From: Chara braunii
Taxonomy: Eukaryota > Streptophyta > Charophyceae > Charales > Characeae
DNA length: 27,849 nt
Direction of reading: 5' to 3'
Assembly (NCBI GenBank): GCA_003427395.1
Contig: BFEA01000088.1
Coordinates: forward strand, 2,471,543-2,499,391
The notes beneath the pieces were generated by a model. That model was given only the letters and a program-made list of their open reading frames with translations, did no database searches and was not told the origin of the DNA. Each line of letters starts with the position of its first letter. The stretch's first letter is position 1. The translations under genes were made by a program, and so were the position numbers. This document shows positions 17,331 to 25,420 of this stretch, piece by piece.

Positions 17331-17641
17331 GCCCGGGATGTCGGATCGCCTGCAGGAACTGAGGAACAATCACGGGTGACAGCACCCAGCCCCAAGACTG
17401 AGACGACTGCTTGATAGGTGGATGGGGAGAAAAACAATACATCTCACAATCGGTGTCCTGTCCTCTCACTAGCAGCCAGGGGACTTGTGGGAACTGTCAT
17501 TTATCTCATGCTGTCATGTAGGCAATCAACTTTGGTTACAGTGAAGATCTCAATCCCTTCTCTGCAAGAGGGCTCTGCAGCTTGCTCTGAGGAAAGAACT
17601 GCGTTTCGATACCAAGCTTCCCTGACGAATCAACGCTCAAC
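17331..17641. other. No gene; sequence before the integrase fragment
   Basis: No integrase core or reverse transcriptase text can be read here, so the retroelement that supplied the downstream integrase end is broken at about 17590-17640. In the integrase frame a TGA lies at 17588-17590. Confidence 0.4.
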
Positions 17642-18136
17642 CGCCGGCCCACAAGGGCCACAGCACGAGACAAGGCCAAGCGGCACTTAGAATTAATGGA
17701 ACGGTCCCTCCCCAGGCTAGCCCGAAAACGCCAGAAAATAACCGAGTTGGCCCGCGGCCGACAGGTCCGAAGCTACGAGGCCCGGAACGGAAACGCAGGT
17801 CCACGGCCCCAGTACAAATTGGGGGACATCGTGCAGGTAAGGAAATGTGCTCGCCAGGGTAAGCTAGCGCCACGATTCTTCGGGCGATTCCGCGTGATTG
17901 AGCTCGGACCGAACGGCGTGAACACCGTGCGGCTTGCGCCTGAGGTCTCCGACAGCCGATCGACTCGTCCGATCATCCGCCATGTGTCCTACCTTCGTCC
18001 CCTTCCTCCTTCCCTATCCTTACCTCCATCTGACTCCTCCTCCGCTGCGGAAGAGGACGACAACTGCTTATCGCCTGTCTCTCCGTCTCCTTCTTGTTCT
18101 CCTTCCGTTACTTTGTCCCCATCCCCATCCCCATGA
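17642..18136 (+). CDS. Ty3/gypsy-type integrase, C-terminal fragment
   Basis: Integrase joins retrotransposon cDNA to the chromosome. Only the end is present. A basic helical stretch (TARDKAKRHLELMERSLPRL, ARKRQKITELARGRQVRSYE) leads into the SH3-like DNA-binding domain. There YKLGDIVQVRK, GKLAPRFFGRFRVIELGPNG, VNTVRLAPEV and IRHVSYLRPLP match the usual order (GD.V.V, KL.PRF.GPF.V, V..L, H.S.L.P). A Ser/Pro-rich tail follows. The catalytic DDE core and RT are missing upstream. The frame is open before the ATG at 17696, so that Met need not be the true start. Its TGA overlaps the next ATG as ATGA at 18133-18136. Confidence 0.8.
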   Translation, partial: RRPTRATARDKAKRHLELMERSLPRLARKRQKITELARGRQVRSYEARNGNAGPRPQYKLGDIVQVRKCARQGKLAPRFFGRFRVIELGPNGVNTVRLAPEVSDSRSTRPIIRHVSYLRPLPPSLSLPPSDSSSAAEEDDNCLSPVSPSPSCSPSVTLSPSPSP

Positions 18137-18615
18137 GTTTTCTTACGGAGCGAGCTCTCGGCGATCCCCTGCTGGTGCCACAGTATCACATCTCGGTGAT
18201 CCGGCAAGTTCATCATCCGCGGCTCAATCCGGACCTTCGGCGACTTGCACAATTCTTCTGTACCCAGGGAGTGTACGCAGCCACCGAGTTTCGCTTCGCA
18301 GGCAGTCCGCGGGCGGTTGTGTTGGCGGAGGCGGTAGCAATTCATCGGCGATCGGCTCCGGGAATCAGCCACGTATCTACGGTGATAGCCTTCAGTGGCG
18401 ACATCAGCACTATCAGCCCATTGCGGCATACAGCTATCAAGACGTCGCTCCGACCGTGGGCGCAGCAGTTGGCGGCGGAGTGGAATCGTTTGCTCACGCC
18501 CCACGGAGATAACCGTTTTCCCACGGACGGCGTCGACCTCGACGGGATCCGAACCTTCCAGCACGAGCCGACGGTGGTGCTCCCGGAACTCATCCCCTTT
18601 CCCCGTCCTCAATGA
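18133..18615 (+). CDS. Unrecognised protein, second frame of the coupled cassette
   Basis: The 160-residue product is of no family I recognise. The start ATG (18133-18135) overlaps the integrase stop as ATGA, and its own TGA overlaps the next ATG as ATGA at 18612-18615. The text is well formed: MSFLTERALGDPLLVPQYHI, QFFCTQGVYAATEFRFAG, SLRPWAQQLAAEWNRLLTPH. There is no obvious membrane segment or signal peptide. The third positions are GC-rich like the frames on either side, which supports coding. An extra protein after pol is known in some LTR elements (env-like or additional ORFs), but nothing here looks like an envelope. Confidence 0.6.
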   Translation: MSFLTERALGDPLLVPQYHISVIRQVHHPRLNPDLRRLAQFFCTQGVYAATEFRFAGSPRAVVLAEAVAIHRRSAPGISHVSTVIAFSGDISTISPLRHTAIKTSLRPWAQQLAAEWNRLLTPHGDNRFPTDGVDLDGIRTFQHEPTVVLPELIPFPRPQ

Positions 18616-19697
18616 ACCCCTCCCCGATCTCCACTTTCGACCTCCCCTCCTTCTTTCCCACTTTCTGTCAATCCGGAGTCCATCCGCACCTTTCCTTTTG
18701 CTTGGAATCCCTCACTGTCCCCCTCCTCGATCCCCAACAGTGGAGGCGTTGGCAAGAGTACTTCGTAGAGCTGTCGGTGTGTCTGGTCGGAGTAAGGGTC
18801 ACGTGGATGCGGCACGGGGATCACCGCCAGTGGACCGAGTACCTCAAGCTGCTTATCATCCAGGCGTGGCGAACGGAAGTGTAGGACGATCTGCTCGGAT
18901 TCCTGTTCGGATCGGTGTGGCCCGATCATCGCCAATTGATCGTGCAGGAGCTAATGGTCCCCCTTGCGCAGCTGGCCGACGATCTCCCACTCGAGATCGT
19001 CTTGCAAAGCGACGACAACCAGGTCCCGCACGTTCTCACACAGACCTTGGCGCCATATCTTCAGTGGTCGGCGTGCTTGGAGGAACTAGGAAGCGGCAGC
19101 AACCCGCCATCACAACGCGGTTATCTGGACCCCCACGAGATAGTCGACCTCGCCTTCTTTCAAGATCGGACAGCTTCCGAGAACGAGGGAGTAGAGATTG
19201 AAGCCGAAGAAGAAAGCTCGGAAGAAGAAAAAGAAGCAGAAGAAGAGACCGAAGAGGAAAAAACTCCCGAAGAGGGGAGTTACAGTGAGCACAGCGAAGG
19301 CGAGCAAAGTGAGGAGGAGGAAGAAGAGCAAGGCGACGAAGAAGAAGAAGATCAAGAGGAGTTGGAAGAGTCGGAGTGGGAAGGATTCAAGGACGAAGTG
19401 TGTGACGAAGCTCGGGCGCAGGCCCAAGCACAGAAGAGGGAAGAGATCGCGGCCGGGAAGCGACAACTGGAATTCGCAAGCGCAGCCGGTCAGCCGCGCA
19501 TCGATGATCCGGCCCGAGATCCGGAGCCACCTAAGCCCGAGGATGGAGAGACAGCTGCCGAGACTTCGGCCGCACCGGCAAGACGGCGACGAAGCCGATC
19601 CCCGTCCCCCTCCGCCGTCGACCGCCCACCAACTCGTCCACGTACCGATGCGGGGCATCGGGATTCGTCCCTGGTCATTATCCCGCCGTCCCCTTGA
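18612..19697 (+). pseudogene. Acidic protein with RS-like tail, one in-frame TAG
   Basis: The third frame of the cassette starts at the ATG inside the ATGA at 18612-18615. It runs about 361 codons with a single TAG at 18882-18884. Both sides read smoothly: QWTEYLKLLIIQAWRTEV, stop, DDLLGFLFGSVWPDHRQLIV. The TAG is probably a mutated CAG, or less likely a leaky stop. After about residue 190 a Glu-rich segment (EAEEESSEEEKEAEEETEEE) spans some 70 residues. A basic Ser/Arg/Pro tail with ARRRRSRSPSPS, a possible nuclear signal, follows. An acidic middle plus basic tail suggests chromatin or nucleic-acid contacts; this is inference. Function unknown. Confidence 0.6.
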
Positions 19698-20187
19698 CCA
19701 CCTCTCTTTCCGACAGATTTCTACTCACATCACCTTCCCCGACAATCCCTTCCCCATCGACACCTTCCGCTTTTTCTGCACTACCTGTCTCGCTGTCACT
19801 GTTCATCCCCACCCTTCCACCCAATGCACCCTTCCTGTCTTCTACCTCCATATGCTTTTCCTTAGTGCTGCGTGGCGAGGCCACAATATGATCGAGGTAT
19901 ACTGCATGATTACGGGGACTATCCCCGCATGCGAGAACCACGATCACTTCCGCGCGACCCTTTTCCGAACCTTTACCACCCTCTACCCTGACTACCTCCC
20001 GTCCCTTCCCCACGCAGGCAACCGATTCCCCCCGCTTTCAATGGATCGTTCGCTATCAGGAACTTCCGGAGACGGTGTTCGGAATGGAGAGCTTCCTTCC
20101 CCCGCTACCCATCAACCCTCCCCCTCGCCACCCCTCCATGTATCGTCTCCCCTATCCCCTCCCCGACGCTCGCTGATGTATGACTGA
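19648..20187 (+). CDS. Unrecognised protein, fourth frame of the cassette
   Basis: The first ATG of this frame (19648) lies 50 bases inside the end of the previous frame, giving 179 residues. I chose it because the text becomes protein-like only after the acidic frame ends: HITFPDNPFPIDTFRFFC, LPVFYLHMLFLSAAWRGHNM, IEVYCMITGTIPACENHDHF, RTFTTLYPDYLPSLP. The C-terminal end is Ser/Pro-rich. Upstream, the same frame is a Lys-rich shadow of the Glu-rich segment and should not be counted. A later Met (near 19853) is also possible. The stop TGA overlaps the next ATG as TGATG at 20185-20189. Confidence 0.5.
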   Translation: MRGIGIRPWSLSRRPLDHLSFRQISTHITFPDNPFPIDTFRFFCTTCLAVTVHPHPSTQCTLPVFYLHMLFLSAAWRGHNMIEVYCMITGTIPACENHDHFRATLFRTFTTLYPDYLPSLPHAGNRFPPLSMDRSLSGTSGDGVRNGELPSPATHQPSPSPPLHVSSPLSPPRRSLMYD

Positions 20188-20393
20188 TGGGCACGCGTCC
20201 TGACGGCGATATGTGTAATCCCCTCCTTGGATTGTTGATGGCCCTTCCTGAGGAATTAGTAGTAGAGCTGTGTTGCCACGATTGGACGACGTCCACACTC
20301 TTTCGAACGGTAAGTGGCATAGAAAGAAAAGCTCCACGGGTCGATCGATTAGAACGATCGACACGTGTCAACAAGCAAGCAGGAGCTTGTTAA
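20187..20393 (+). CDS. Small fifth frame of the cassette, possible splice donor inside
   Basis: The ATG at 20187 overlaps the previous stop in TGATG. The 68-residue text begins MGTRPDGDMCNPLLGLLMAL, then PEELVVELCCHDWTTSTLFR. The phrase LPEELVVEL...W faintly recalls the start of an F-box, but it is too short to claim. A consensus splice donor (ACG/GTAAGT) lies at 20309/20310, exactly 41 codons in, so the last residues may be intronic. Third positions lose their GC bias after the donor. Confidence 0.4.
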   Translation: MGTRPDGDMCNPLLGLLMALPEELVVELCCHDWTTSTLFRTVSGIERKAPRVDRLERSTRVNKQAGAC

Positions 20394-21206
20394 TATTGGA
20401 ACCCCCTGGGCGTCACATATGTGACGAACCATTTTCTGTAGCGCGCGACTTTCTGCGCGATTGCAATGAGGGGTCCTAAGCTGGGAAGGTTGGGCCAATT
20501 ACGGGAGATTGGGATGGATGGGAAATTTGCATCAGTATCCTCGCTTCTTCGTCTTTTGCATCGATTCTTTTCGGATGGCTGAGTCGGAGCTGAGTGTCTC
20601 CCGGGACGGGTGATTGATTGGTCAGATGGCTGGCGCGCCGCCAGACGCGCGATTCATCAATGTTGATGTCATTTCTTTTTGGTTCGGTTTCGAAACTTTT
20701 TGGGCGCGGACATCTCGCGGGAATTTGCTTCGTTCTTTTTTAATTTTCTTTTTGAGTTCTTTTTCGAATTTTGTCGAGCCCCGATGACTCTCGGAATTTC
20801 GGACTTTCCTTCTGGAACATGTACTTTTGCTTTTTCGCATTAGTTAGGAATTTAGGAATTTTGTAATTAGGACATTTTTTTGCCGCGCGACGCCTTTTGC
20901 TTATGCGCTTCTTATGCGGCTGCAACGGAATTCTGATTAGTCGGCGCCTTTAATCGGGTGTGTAACTGTAATTTTGGGCTGGCGCCATTGTAACTGTATC
21001 TTTCTTCTTGTGCTTCGTCTTTCCCGCCCTTCTTCTTTTTCTTTTGCTACGTTTTGGTAGCCACAGTCTGCATGATCGGATCGATGCGTGGAGAGCGGCT
21101 ACGTCCCCCACGCCGCGGCCCGGTCATACAGAACGTAGGCGCTCCCTCTCTCTAATCTCCCTTCTAAGTCCTTGTAACTCCGTGTTGTTCGCGCATGCAT
21201 GCACGC

Positions 21207-21213
21207 TATAAAT
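21207..21213 (+). promoter_or_regulatory. TATA box
   Basis: TATAAAT in the context GCACGCTATAAATTCCGG, about 960 bp upstream of the ATG at 22174. It is a good core-promoter match by sequence only. Confidence 0.4.
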
Positions 21214-21684
21214 TCCGGTTGCACGATTAGTTAACTCTCTTAACCAGTTGTTGGAAGCTCGGGGTTGCATGATCAGAGAGGGTCGGCACACGAGCAAAGT
21301 AAGAGGTGAGTAGAGCAGGAGTTGGGCGACCGGATGAGCTGGTGCCAAACGCGCGGGGTTAACGCAGGCCGCGGCGGACTGTGGGCGCGGGAGAACCTGA
21401 CGGGTGCGGGAGAACTAAGCGGGGTGACGGCTTCGTGGGTTGGTGCGCGACGACGGACTGTCCGCATCGGAGAAGCAGAGAGAGAGGAAGAGAGAGTTGA
21501 GGTTGATGGACGCGGATTTGGTGTTTCTTTTATCTTTTCTCCCTCATGTCTCGTGTATATAAATTTTGATTTCGGCTCCGGGCGATCTGCCCGTTTTCTA
21601 TTTTTCGGAATCTGGACTTGGGTTTTGCTCACACTTGTCTTCGCGATTTCCATCTCAGATGTACTGTGTGTATGTTGCTGAATG

Positions 21685-21690
21685 AATAAA
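21685..21690 (+). terminator. Possible polyadenylation signal
   Basis: AATAAA preceded by TGTACTGTGTGTATG and followed by TGTATGG. This U/G-rich context is typical of plant 3' ends. No poly(A) tract follows, so it is not a retrocopy end. Confidence 0.3.
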
Positions 21691-21871
21691 TGTATGGATG
21701 CCATGTTTGGATACTTATCTTTCTGTCGGATCCTTGTCTTTGCCTTTGATTCGTTGCACTTGATGCACTCGTGAGTAGGATAGGAATTTTGCGCGATCGG
21801 TAATCCTGTTCTTGTTTTTGCTTGTCTCTTGACTGGGCTGTTGCGGTTGTTGCATCTTGCATGTTCAAAAA

Positions 21872-22175
21872 TTAAAGGATGATTAGACAATCGGATGACT
21901 GGCCCAGCGAACGCCGGGCGGGGACGAGTGTAAACGCGATCTGAGTTGCGCATTTGCACGCACCCTCGTGCGTAGATTCGTCAAACCCAAAGGGACCATC
22001 GATTGCAGAAGCACCTTCTGATTGAACGCGGGCATCCAGGATCCGCGACGGAACAGTCATCCCATACGAACACGTGTAGGCGCGACTTGGCTCGCGTGGC
22101 CTGCACGTGCTCAGACGCGGTGATCGCAATCGGCACGGACCCGCCCTTAGGCATCTTGTAGCTCTGCGATGACAT
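21872..22175 (-). CDS. Unrecognised minus-strand frame, probably frameshifted
   Basis: From the ATG at 22175 the text is coherent for about 50 residues (MSSQSYKMPKGGSVPIAITA, SEHVQATRAKSRLHVFVWDD) with strong GC bias at third positions. It then degrades and stops at 21981. A second minus-strand frame reads on plausibly (RILDARVQSEGASAIDGPFG, FDESTHEGACKCATQIAF) to 21872, so one indel near 22060 is likely. It starts within two bases of the plus-strand ATG at 22174, back to back. Family unknown. Confidence 0.35.
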
Positions 22176-22764
22176 GATGACACGCTCAGAGAGCTCGGAG
22201 TCGTTGTTGTACGACCCGGACTACTTCACCCCCTGGGTAAACGAAATCCTCCGACAGAGATACCCTTGCCTCACCGAGAACCGACTGTGTCCTAGGGAGT
22301 TTCACTGCGCCACCACTAGCGACCCCCGGTGCTCTGATGTCCCCACTCAGGACCACACCCACTACTTCAAGCACCTAGGCTTTGTCGTTATCTCCACCAG
22401 CTTCCCTCCCTTTCGTATCACCAACTCGGCGTCGTCCCGTGGAAGGCCATTGCCCCATACTCGCCCAGCACGCCTTGCGGAAATTGCCGACGACGCAGCA
22501 ACCAGAGGACCCCGGACTTCTGGAGGCCTAACCCGAACGCACGACGATCGGCGCCACGTGGCAACTCCCGACGGCCCGACTCATCGGAACCCCACCCACC
22601 CCGAAGGGACCTCCCCGCAAGTCGCCGTCCTCGGAACCAATGGATTGCCCGGCCTTGAGCGATCTGCGCATACCATCTGCCTTGTGACCAAAGGCGGTCC
22701 GCCCTCTCCGCCAAATTGCATTCGTGCCCCCGAAAAATCCTGCCACAGGAGATCTCAGTTCTGA
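22174..22764 (+). CDS. Unrecognised plus-strand frame with a probable frameshift
   Basis: Two ATGs in a row at 22174 open MMTRSESSESLLYDPDYFTP, then WVNEILRQRYPCLTENRLCP, with coding-like base use for about 85 residues. Near 22420 another frame becomes more convincing (YHQLGVVPWKAIAPYSPS, then PCGNCRRRSNQRTPDFWRPN and a basic Pro/Arg-rich tail to about 22650). The displayed frame may therefore be right only at its N-terminal half. A basic, proline-rich end would suit a Gag-like or DNA-binding protein, but I see no zinc knuckle. It lies downstream of the TATA box at 21207. Confidence 0.4.
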   Translation: MMTRSESSESLLYDPDYFTPWVNEILRQRYPCLTENRLCPREFHCATTSDPRCSDVPTQDHTHYFKHLGFVVISTSFPPFRITNSASSRGRPLPHTRPARLAEIADDAATRGPRTSGGLTRTHDDRRHVATPDGPTHRNPTHPEGTSPQVAVLGTNGLPGLERSAHTICLVTKGGPPSPPNCIRAPEKSCHRRSQF

Positions 22765-23204
22765 CCTGGGACTCCACCCCCGCTTTCCCAAAAATCCTTG
22801 GCACACCCCTTTTCGCACTTCCAGGCATCCCACTCCGATCAGGAAGTCGTGCTGGGCGTGAGGCTGGGCGTCACACATCTCCATTTGTATCCCAGGCGGA
22901 GCACCTCACCCGGTGGGTCCGCCACAGATCCGGAAGAGGACAAAATCGAGAAATGTGCTCGAGAGTAGTATCACTCCTACCTCGGTTACTTTGTGGATAC
23001 AAGTATGTCACGATGACAATATAGAGTACAATGGCTGAAGTCTTATCCTCAATGCACCACAAAGACAAGATTGAAGAAAGAGAGAGAGAGAGGGAAAGGA
23101 GAGAGAGAGAGAAAGAGCACACAAGACGAAGGCAAGTGTCCCAAACGCGACTTAAATCGAAAGAATAGAACATGAAGCACATCGAAAACAAAGCTTCCGA
23201 CCGA
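22765..23204. other. No gene; includes a GA-rich tract
   Basis: No reliable coding text. A GA microsatellite-like tract covers 23073-23117 (AGAGAGAGAGAGGGAAAGG). It is purine-rich, and could in principle be a polypurine tract for the LTR-like start at 23205, although about 85 bases separate them. Confidence 0.35.
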
Positions 23205-23400
23205 TGTTACGACCCGACCGGTTTCGCCTGGCCGCCAACCAGGTCTCCTCAGGGGTCTAAAGTCACATTGTGGACACTAGTCTAGGAACTATATATACTA
23301 AATTGGACACCTGAACATCATACCTAGTTAGCCGGTCGACACTTCAATAGTCGCGCACCAACTCAATCAAAAAACGGAGCAACAACTCGAATCCCCAAAA
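23205..23400 (+). mobile_element. Possible LTR start (TGTTACGACCC) with TATA-like box
   Basis: TGTTACGACCCGACCGG resembles the 5' end of many Ty3/gypsy LTRs in plants. CTATATATAC near 23290 would suit a promoter inside the LTR. The far end and a second copy are not seen, so this may be a solo LTR or chance. The end coordinate is nominal. Confidence 0.3.
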
Positions 23401-23583
23401 AAATAAGCAACCCAGCAATATGTACAACCTAACAAATCATTCAACCGACACAGTGTTCGATTCCCACATGCTATCAGTAAAGCAATAAAAAATTTGAGCC
23501 CCATCGGTGCGGTTAAATGCAACCAGTCGTGTGCTTCGAATCTGTATACCCTCGACCTAGAGGCTCCAAACAAGTACCGAGCT

Positions 23584-23700
23584 CGAATACCCCATCAACC
23601 AGTTCTCACATCCACCGAACACAAAAAACAGTCACTAGACTTCGAACACCTCATCACCAGTTATCACATCCACCGAACACAAAAAACAGTCCCTAGACTT
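23584..23700 (+). repeat. Tandem duplication of a 58-59 bp unit
   Basis: Unit 1 is 23584-23642 and unit 2 is 23643-23700. Both contain CACATCCACCGAACACAAAA, then AACAGTC(A/C)CTAGACTT. There are about seven differences. Confidence 0.8.
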
Positions 23701-23850
23701 CGGGGAAAAAAAGGACCCCCTAACCACGGAGATCCTCAAAATAGTCAACATCATTCAGTACCGGAAGGCTTGCGGCCGACTGGTCAAATTGGTAGAATTT
23801 AGGGCTGGCCTCACTCACCATAGTCACCCACCACGTTTTACTTATGCTTC

Positions 23851-23998
23851 TTTTTTTTTTTTTTTTTTTGAGCTGACCGGCCCCACGCAATTCATTAGTA
23901 GTTGGTTTTTCTCATCAAGTTCCATCATCTGGATTCGAACACATGTCTGTATTTCAACAGTTCATGGGTGTACCCACTGAGCTAGGCTCTTCGGTGCA
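23851..23998 (-). mobile_element. tRNA-derived SINE, near complete
   Basis: Read on the minus strand, the head is GAGCCTAGCTCAGTGGGTAC with an A box (TAGCTCAGTGGGTA, 23971-23984) and a B box (GTGTTCGAATCC, 23931-23942). Between them is a tRNA-like anticodon stem (CTGT...ACAG). The body follows (GATGATGGAACTTGATGAG, GAATTGCGTGGGGCCGGTCA), then a 19-base A tail (23851-23869). Boxes, body and tail make this a textbook SINE. Confidence 0.85.
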
Positions 23999-24179
23999 CG
24001 TCTTACTTGTAGTAAGCCCTTAGGGCACACTCGCCATAGTCACCCAGCACGTCTTACTTGTTTTTGGACGGAAATGCGCCCAGATGCATGCGGGTCTGGC
24101 CAGATACATTTGTTGAGATAGTGCTACGGGTAGTGTGAGTACGCCCTTGGACAAGTTGGAAATGATCTGCATCAATCAA

Positions 24180-24236
24180 TGGGCCTATAGCTCAGTTGGT
24201 ACGCCTTTGAACTGTTGAAAACAGGTCCTCCTAATC
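24180..24236 (+). mobile_element. tRNA-derived SINE head, partial
   Basis: GGCCTATAGCTCAGTTGGTA, then CGCCTTTGAACTGTTGAAA, copies the SINE head as far as the anticodon arm. The B box is gone. It directly abuts a full head at 24237, giving two heads in tandem. Confidence 0.65.
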
Positions 24237-24379
24237 CAAGAGCCTTAGCTCAGTGGGTACACCATTGAACTGTTGAAATACAGACCCAAGTTCGAACCCG
24301 GATGATGGAACCTGATGAAACCAAATATTTCTGAATTGCCTGGGGCCGGTCAGCTCAGTGATGACATCTCAAGACCGAC
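24237..24379 (+). mobile_element. tRNA-derived SINE, plus-strand copy
   Basis: The A box TTAGCTCAGTGGGTAC (24245-24260) and B box AGTTCGAACCCG (24289-24300) are at the usual spacing. The body GATGATGGAACCTGATGAA...CCTGGGGCCGGTCAGCTCAG extends to GATGACATCTCAAGACCGAC. The tail end is followed by target sequence duplicated around the next insertion. Confidence 0.8.
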
Positions 24380-24447
24380 AAAAAGCATGGCAGTGTATGA
24401 ATCTTTCAATGTTTTAGCGGAAGATTCACTCTCCGAGTCATTTCCAC
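24377..24447 (+). repeat. Long direct repeat, left copy, flanking a retrocopy
   Basis: GACAAAAAGCATGGCAGTGT to TTTCCAC recurs at 25815-25879 with four or so substitutions and a 6-base indel. The two copies lie exactly at the borders of the A-tailed insertion 24448-25814, so they look like an unusually long target-site duplication. Confidence 0.75.
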
Positions 24448-24480
24448 TTTTTTTTTTTTTTTTTATAAACTCGATGGAAT

Positions 24481-24486
24481 TTTATT
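24481..24486 (-). terminator. Polyadenylation signal AATAAA of the retrocopy
   Basis: TTTATT on the plus strand reads AATAAA on the minus strand, 16 bases upstream of the A tail. The spacing is right for a cleaved and polyadenylated transcript. Confidence 0.65.
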
Positions 24487-24614
24487 TCGAACGGGCCCGG
24501 TGCCCAAGGCTTACATCAACATAGCAGAGAATAAGATGAAAATAGCAGAGGGCATCTGGCCTCGGGTGCACTCCCCATCCCGAGCCATCCCACTGTAGAA
24601 AAACCAGAAAACAA

Positions 24615-25420
24615 AAACACTTCTCAACAAACTAATTCCTAATACTACCTAAATGCCGTAAAAACTCAAAGAAACGGCAAAACACCGAAAATCATGTCAC
24701 AAAAAACCTAAGGCGAGCACAACCACCAAGCCCCACAACTAAAACCTAAAACGAAGGAAAACCTGTAGCAAGCCACAAAACAAAAACGCTACTCAACAGT
24801 CGAATTCCTAATACTACTTAGATACCATAAAGACTCAAAAAATAGAACAGAAACACCAGAGTTCATATCACCAAAGCGTCTATCGAGCAAAACCAAAAAC
24901 TATCGAAACCATTCACAAAACCATCGTCCCAAAAACACCTGAAGCCCACGGAAAAACAAAAACCTACCGACTGAAAAGAAACCAACGAGCCAATCCTAAA
25001 GCCAAAAAACAACTCAATCTCAAAAACTAAACGTGGACAACCAAGAAACCCAGACCTACCTTACCACCAACAAGCCAATCCTAAAACTGACAAAACAACG
25101 CAATCTCAGAGACCAAACGTGAACAATCAAGAAACCCAAACCTACCGCACCACCCACCAAGACATCGGGCCAGCATCTCGCACGTAATTAGCTCCGTTTG
25201 CACTGTTTCGCCGAACAACTCCCACTCTCTTGCCAAAACTACCAATACTCACCACTCGATGCGAACGGCCAGAGATAAACGCTCAAGCAAAATAGCACAC
25301 AGGCCCACTCTCTTTCAAAATAGGGAACAAGCCCGCACAGGCCAGGCCCACTCTCTTTCAAAGTAGGGAACAAACCCGCCCAACTGCCCACTCCCTTTCA
25401 AATAGAAAGCAGGTAATCAT
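24615..25420 (-). repeat. Nested internal duplications within the retrocopy
   Basis: Three sets can be seen. AATTCCTAATACTAC(C/T)TA blocks recur with a 169-bp offset (24623 and 24792). AACGAGCCAATCCTAAA-type units are offset by 85 bp (24981 and 25066). CCCACTCTCTTTCAAA units recur three times, at 25304, 25347 and 25387. Each set is diverged, so the duplications probably predate the copying. Confidence 0.7.

Larger units (their letters stand above)
20394..21870 (+). other. Gene-poor stretch with promoter-like signals, possible LTR
   Basis: No coding frame is convincing. Signals on the plus strand are a pyrimidine tract ending TTTTGGTAG near 21059 (possible splice acceptor), a TATA box at 21207-21213, TGGTGCC near 21340 (the form of a retroelement primer-binding site) and AATAAA at 21685-21690. 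Together these could be the LTR and leader of the retroelement that carries the upstream cassette. I cannot find matching TG...CA ends or a second LTR copy. Confidence 0.35.

Noticed and set aside
19198-19650. Lys-rich plus-strand frame (KPKKKARKKK type)
   Set aside because: It is the shadow of the Glu-rich segment read in another frame. Only the part after 19648 looks real.
19110-19658. Minus-strand Phe/Leu-rich frame resembling membrane helices
   Set aside because: It is the antisense of GAA/GAG-rich coding sequence and an artefact of composition.
20226-20309. F-box domain in LPEELVVELCCHDW
   Set aside because: Only about 25 residues are present, and the second half of the domain and any partner repeats are lacking.
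22418-22884. Minus-strand Arg/Gly-rich frames
   Set aside because: They are the complement of a GC-rich plus-strand frame with better protein-like text.
24237-24310. Working tRNA gene
   Set aside because: A and B boxes are present, but the anticodon loop has the wrong size, the acceptor does not pair, and the sequence continues into a repeated body. It is a SINE head.
24311-24325. Hammerhead ribozyme core (CTGATGA)
   Set aside because: The conserved GAAA and the flanking helices are missing. The motif is part of the SINE body.
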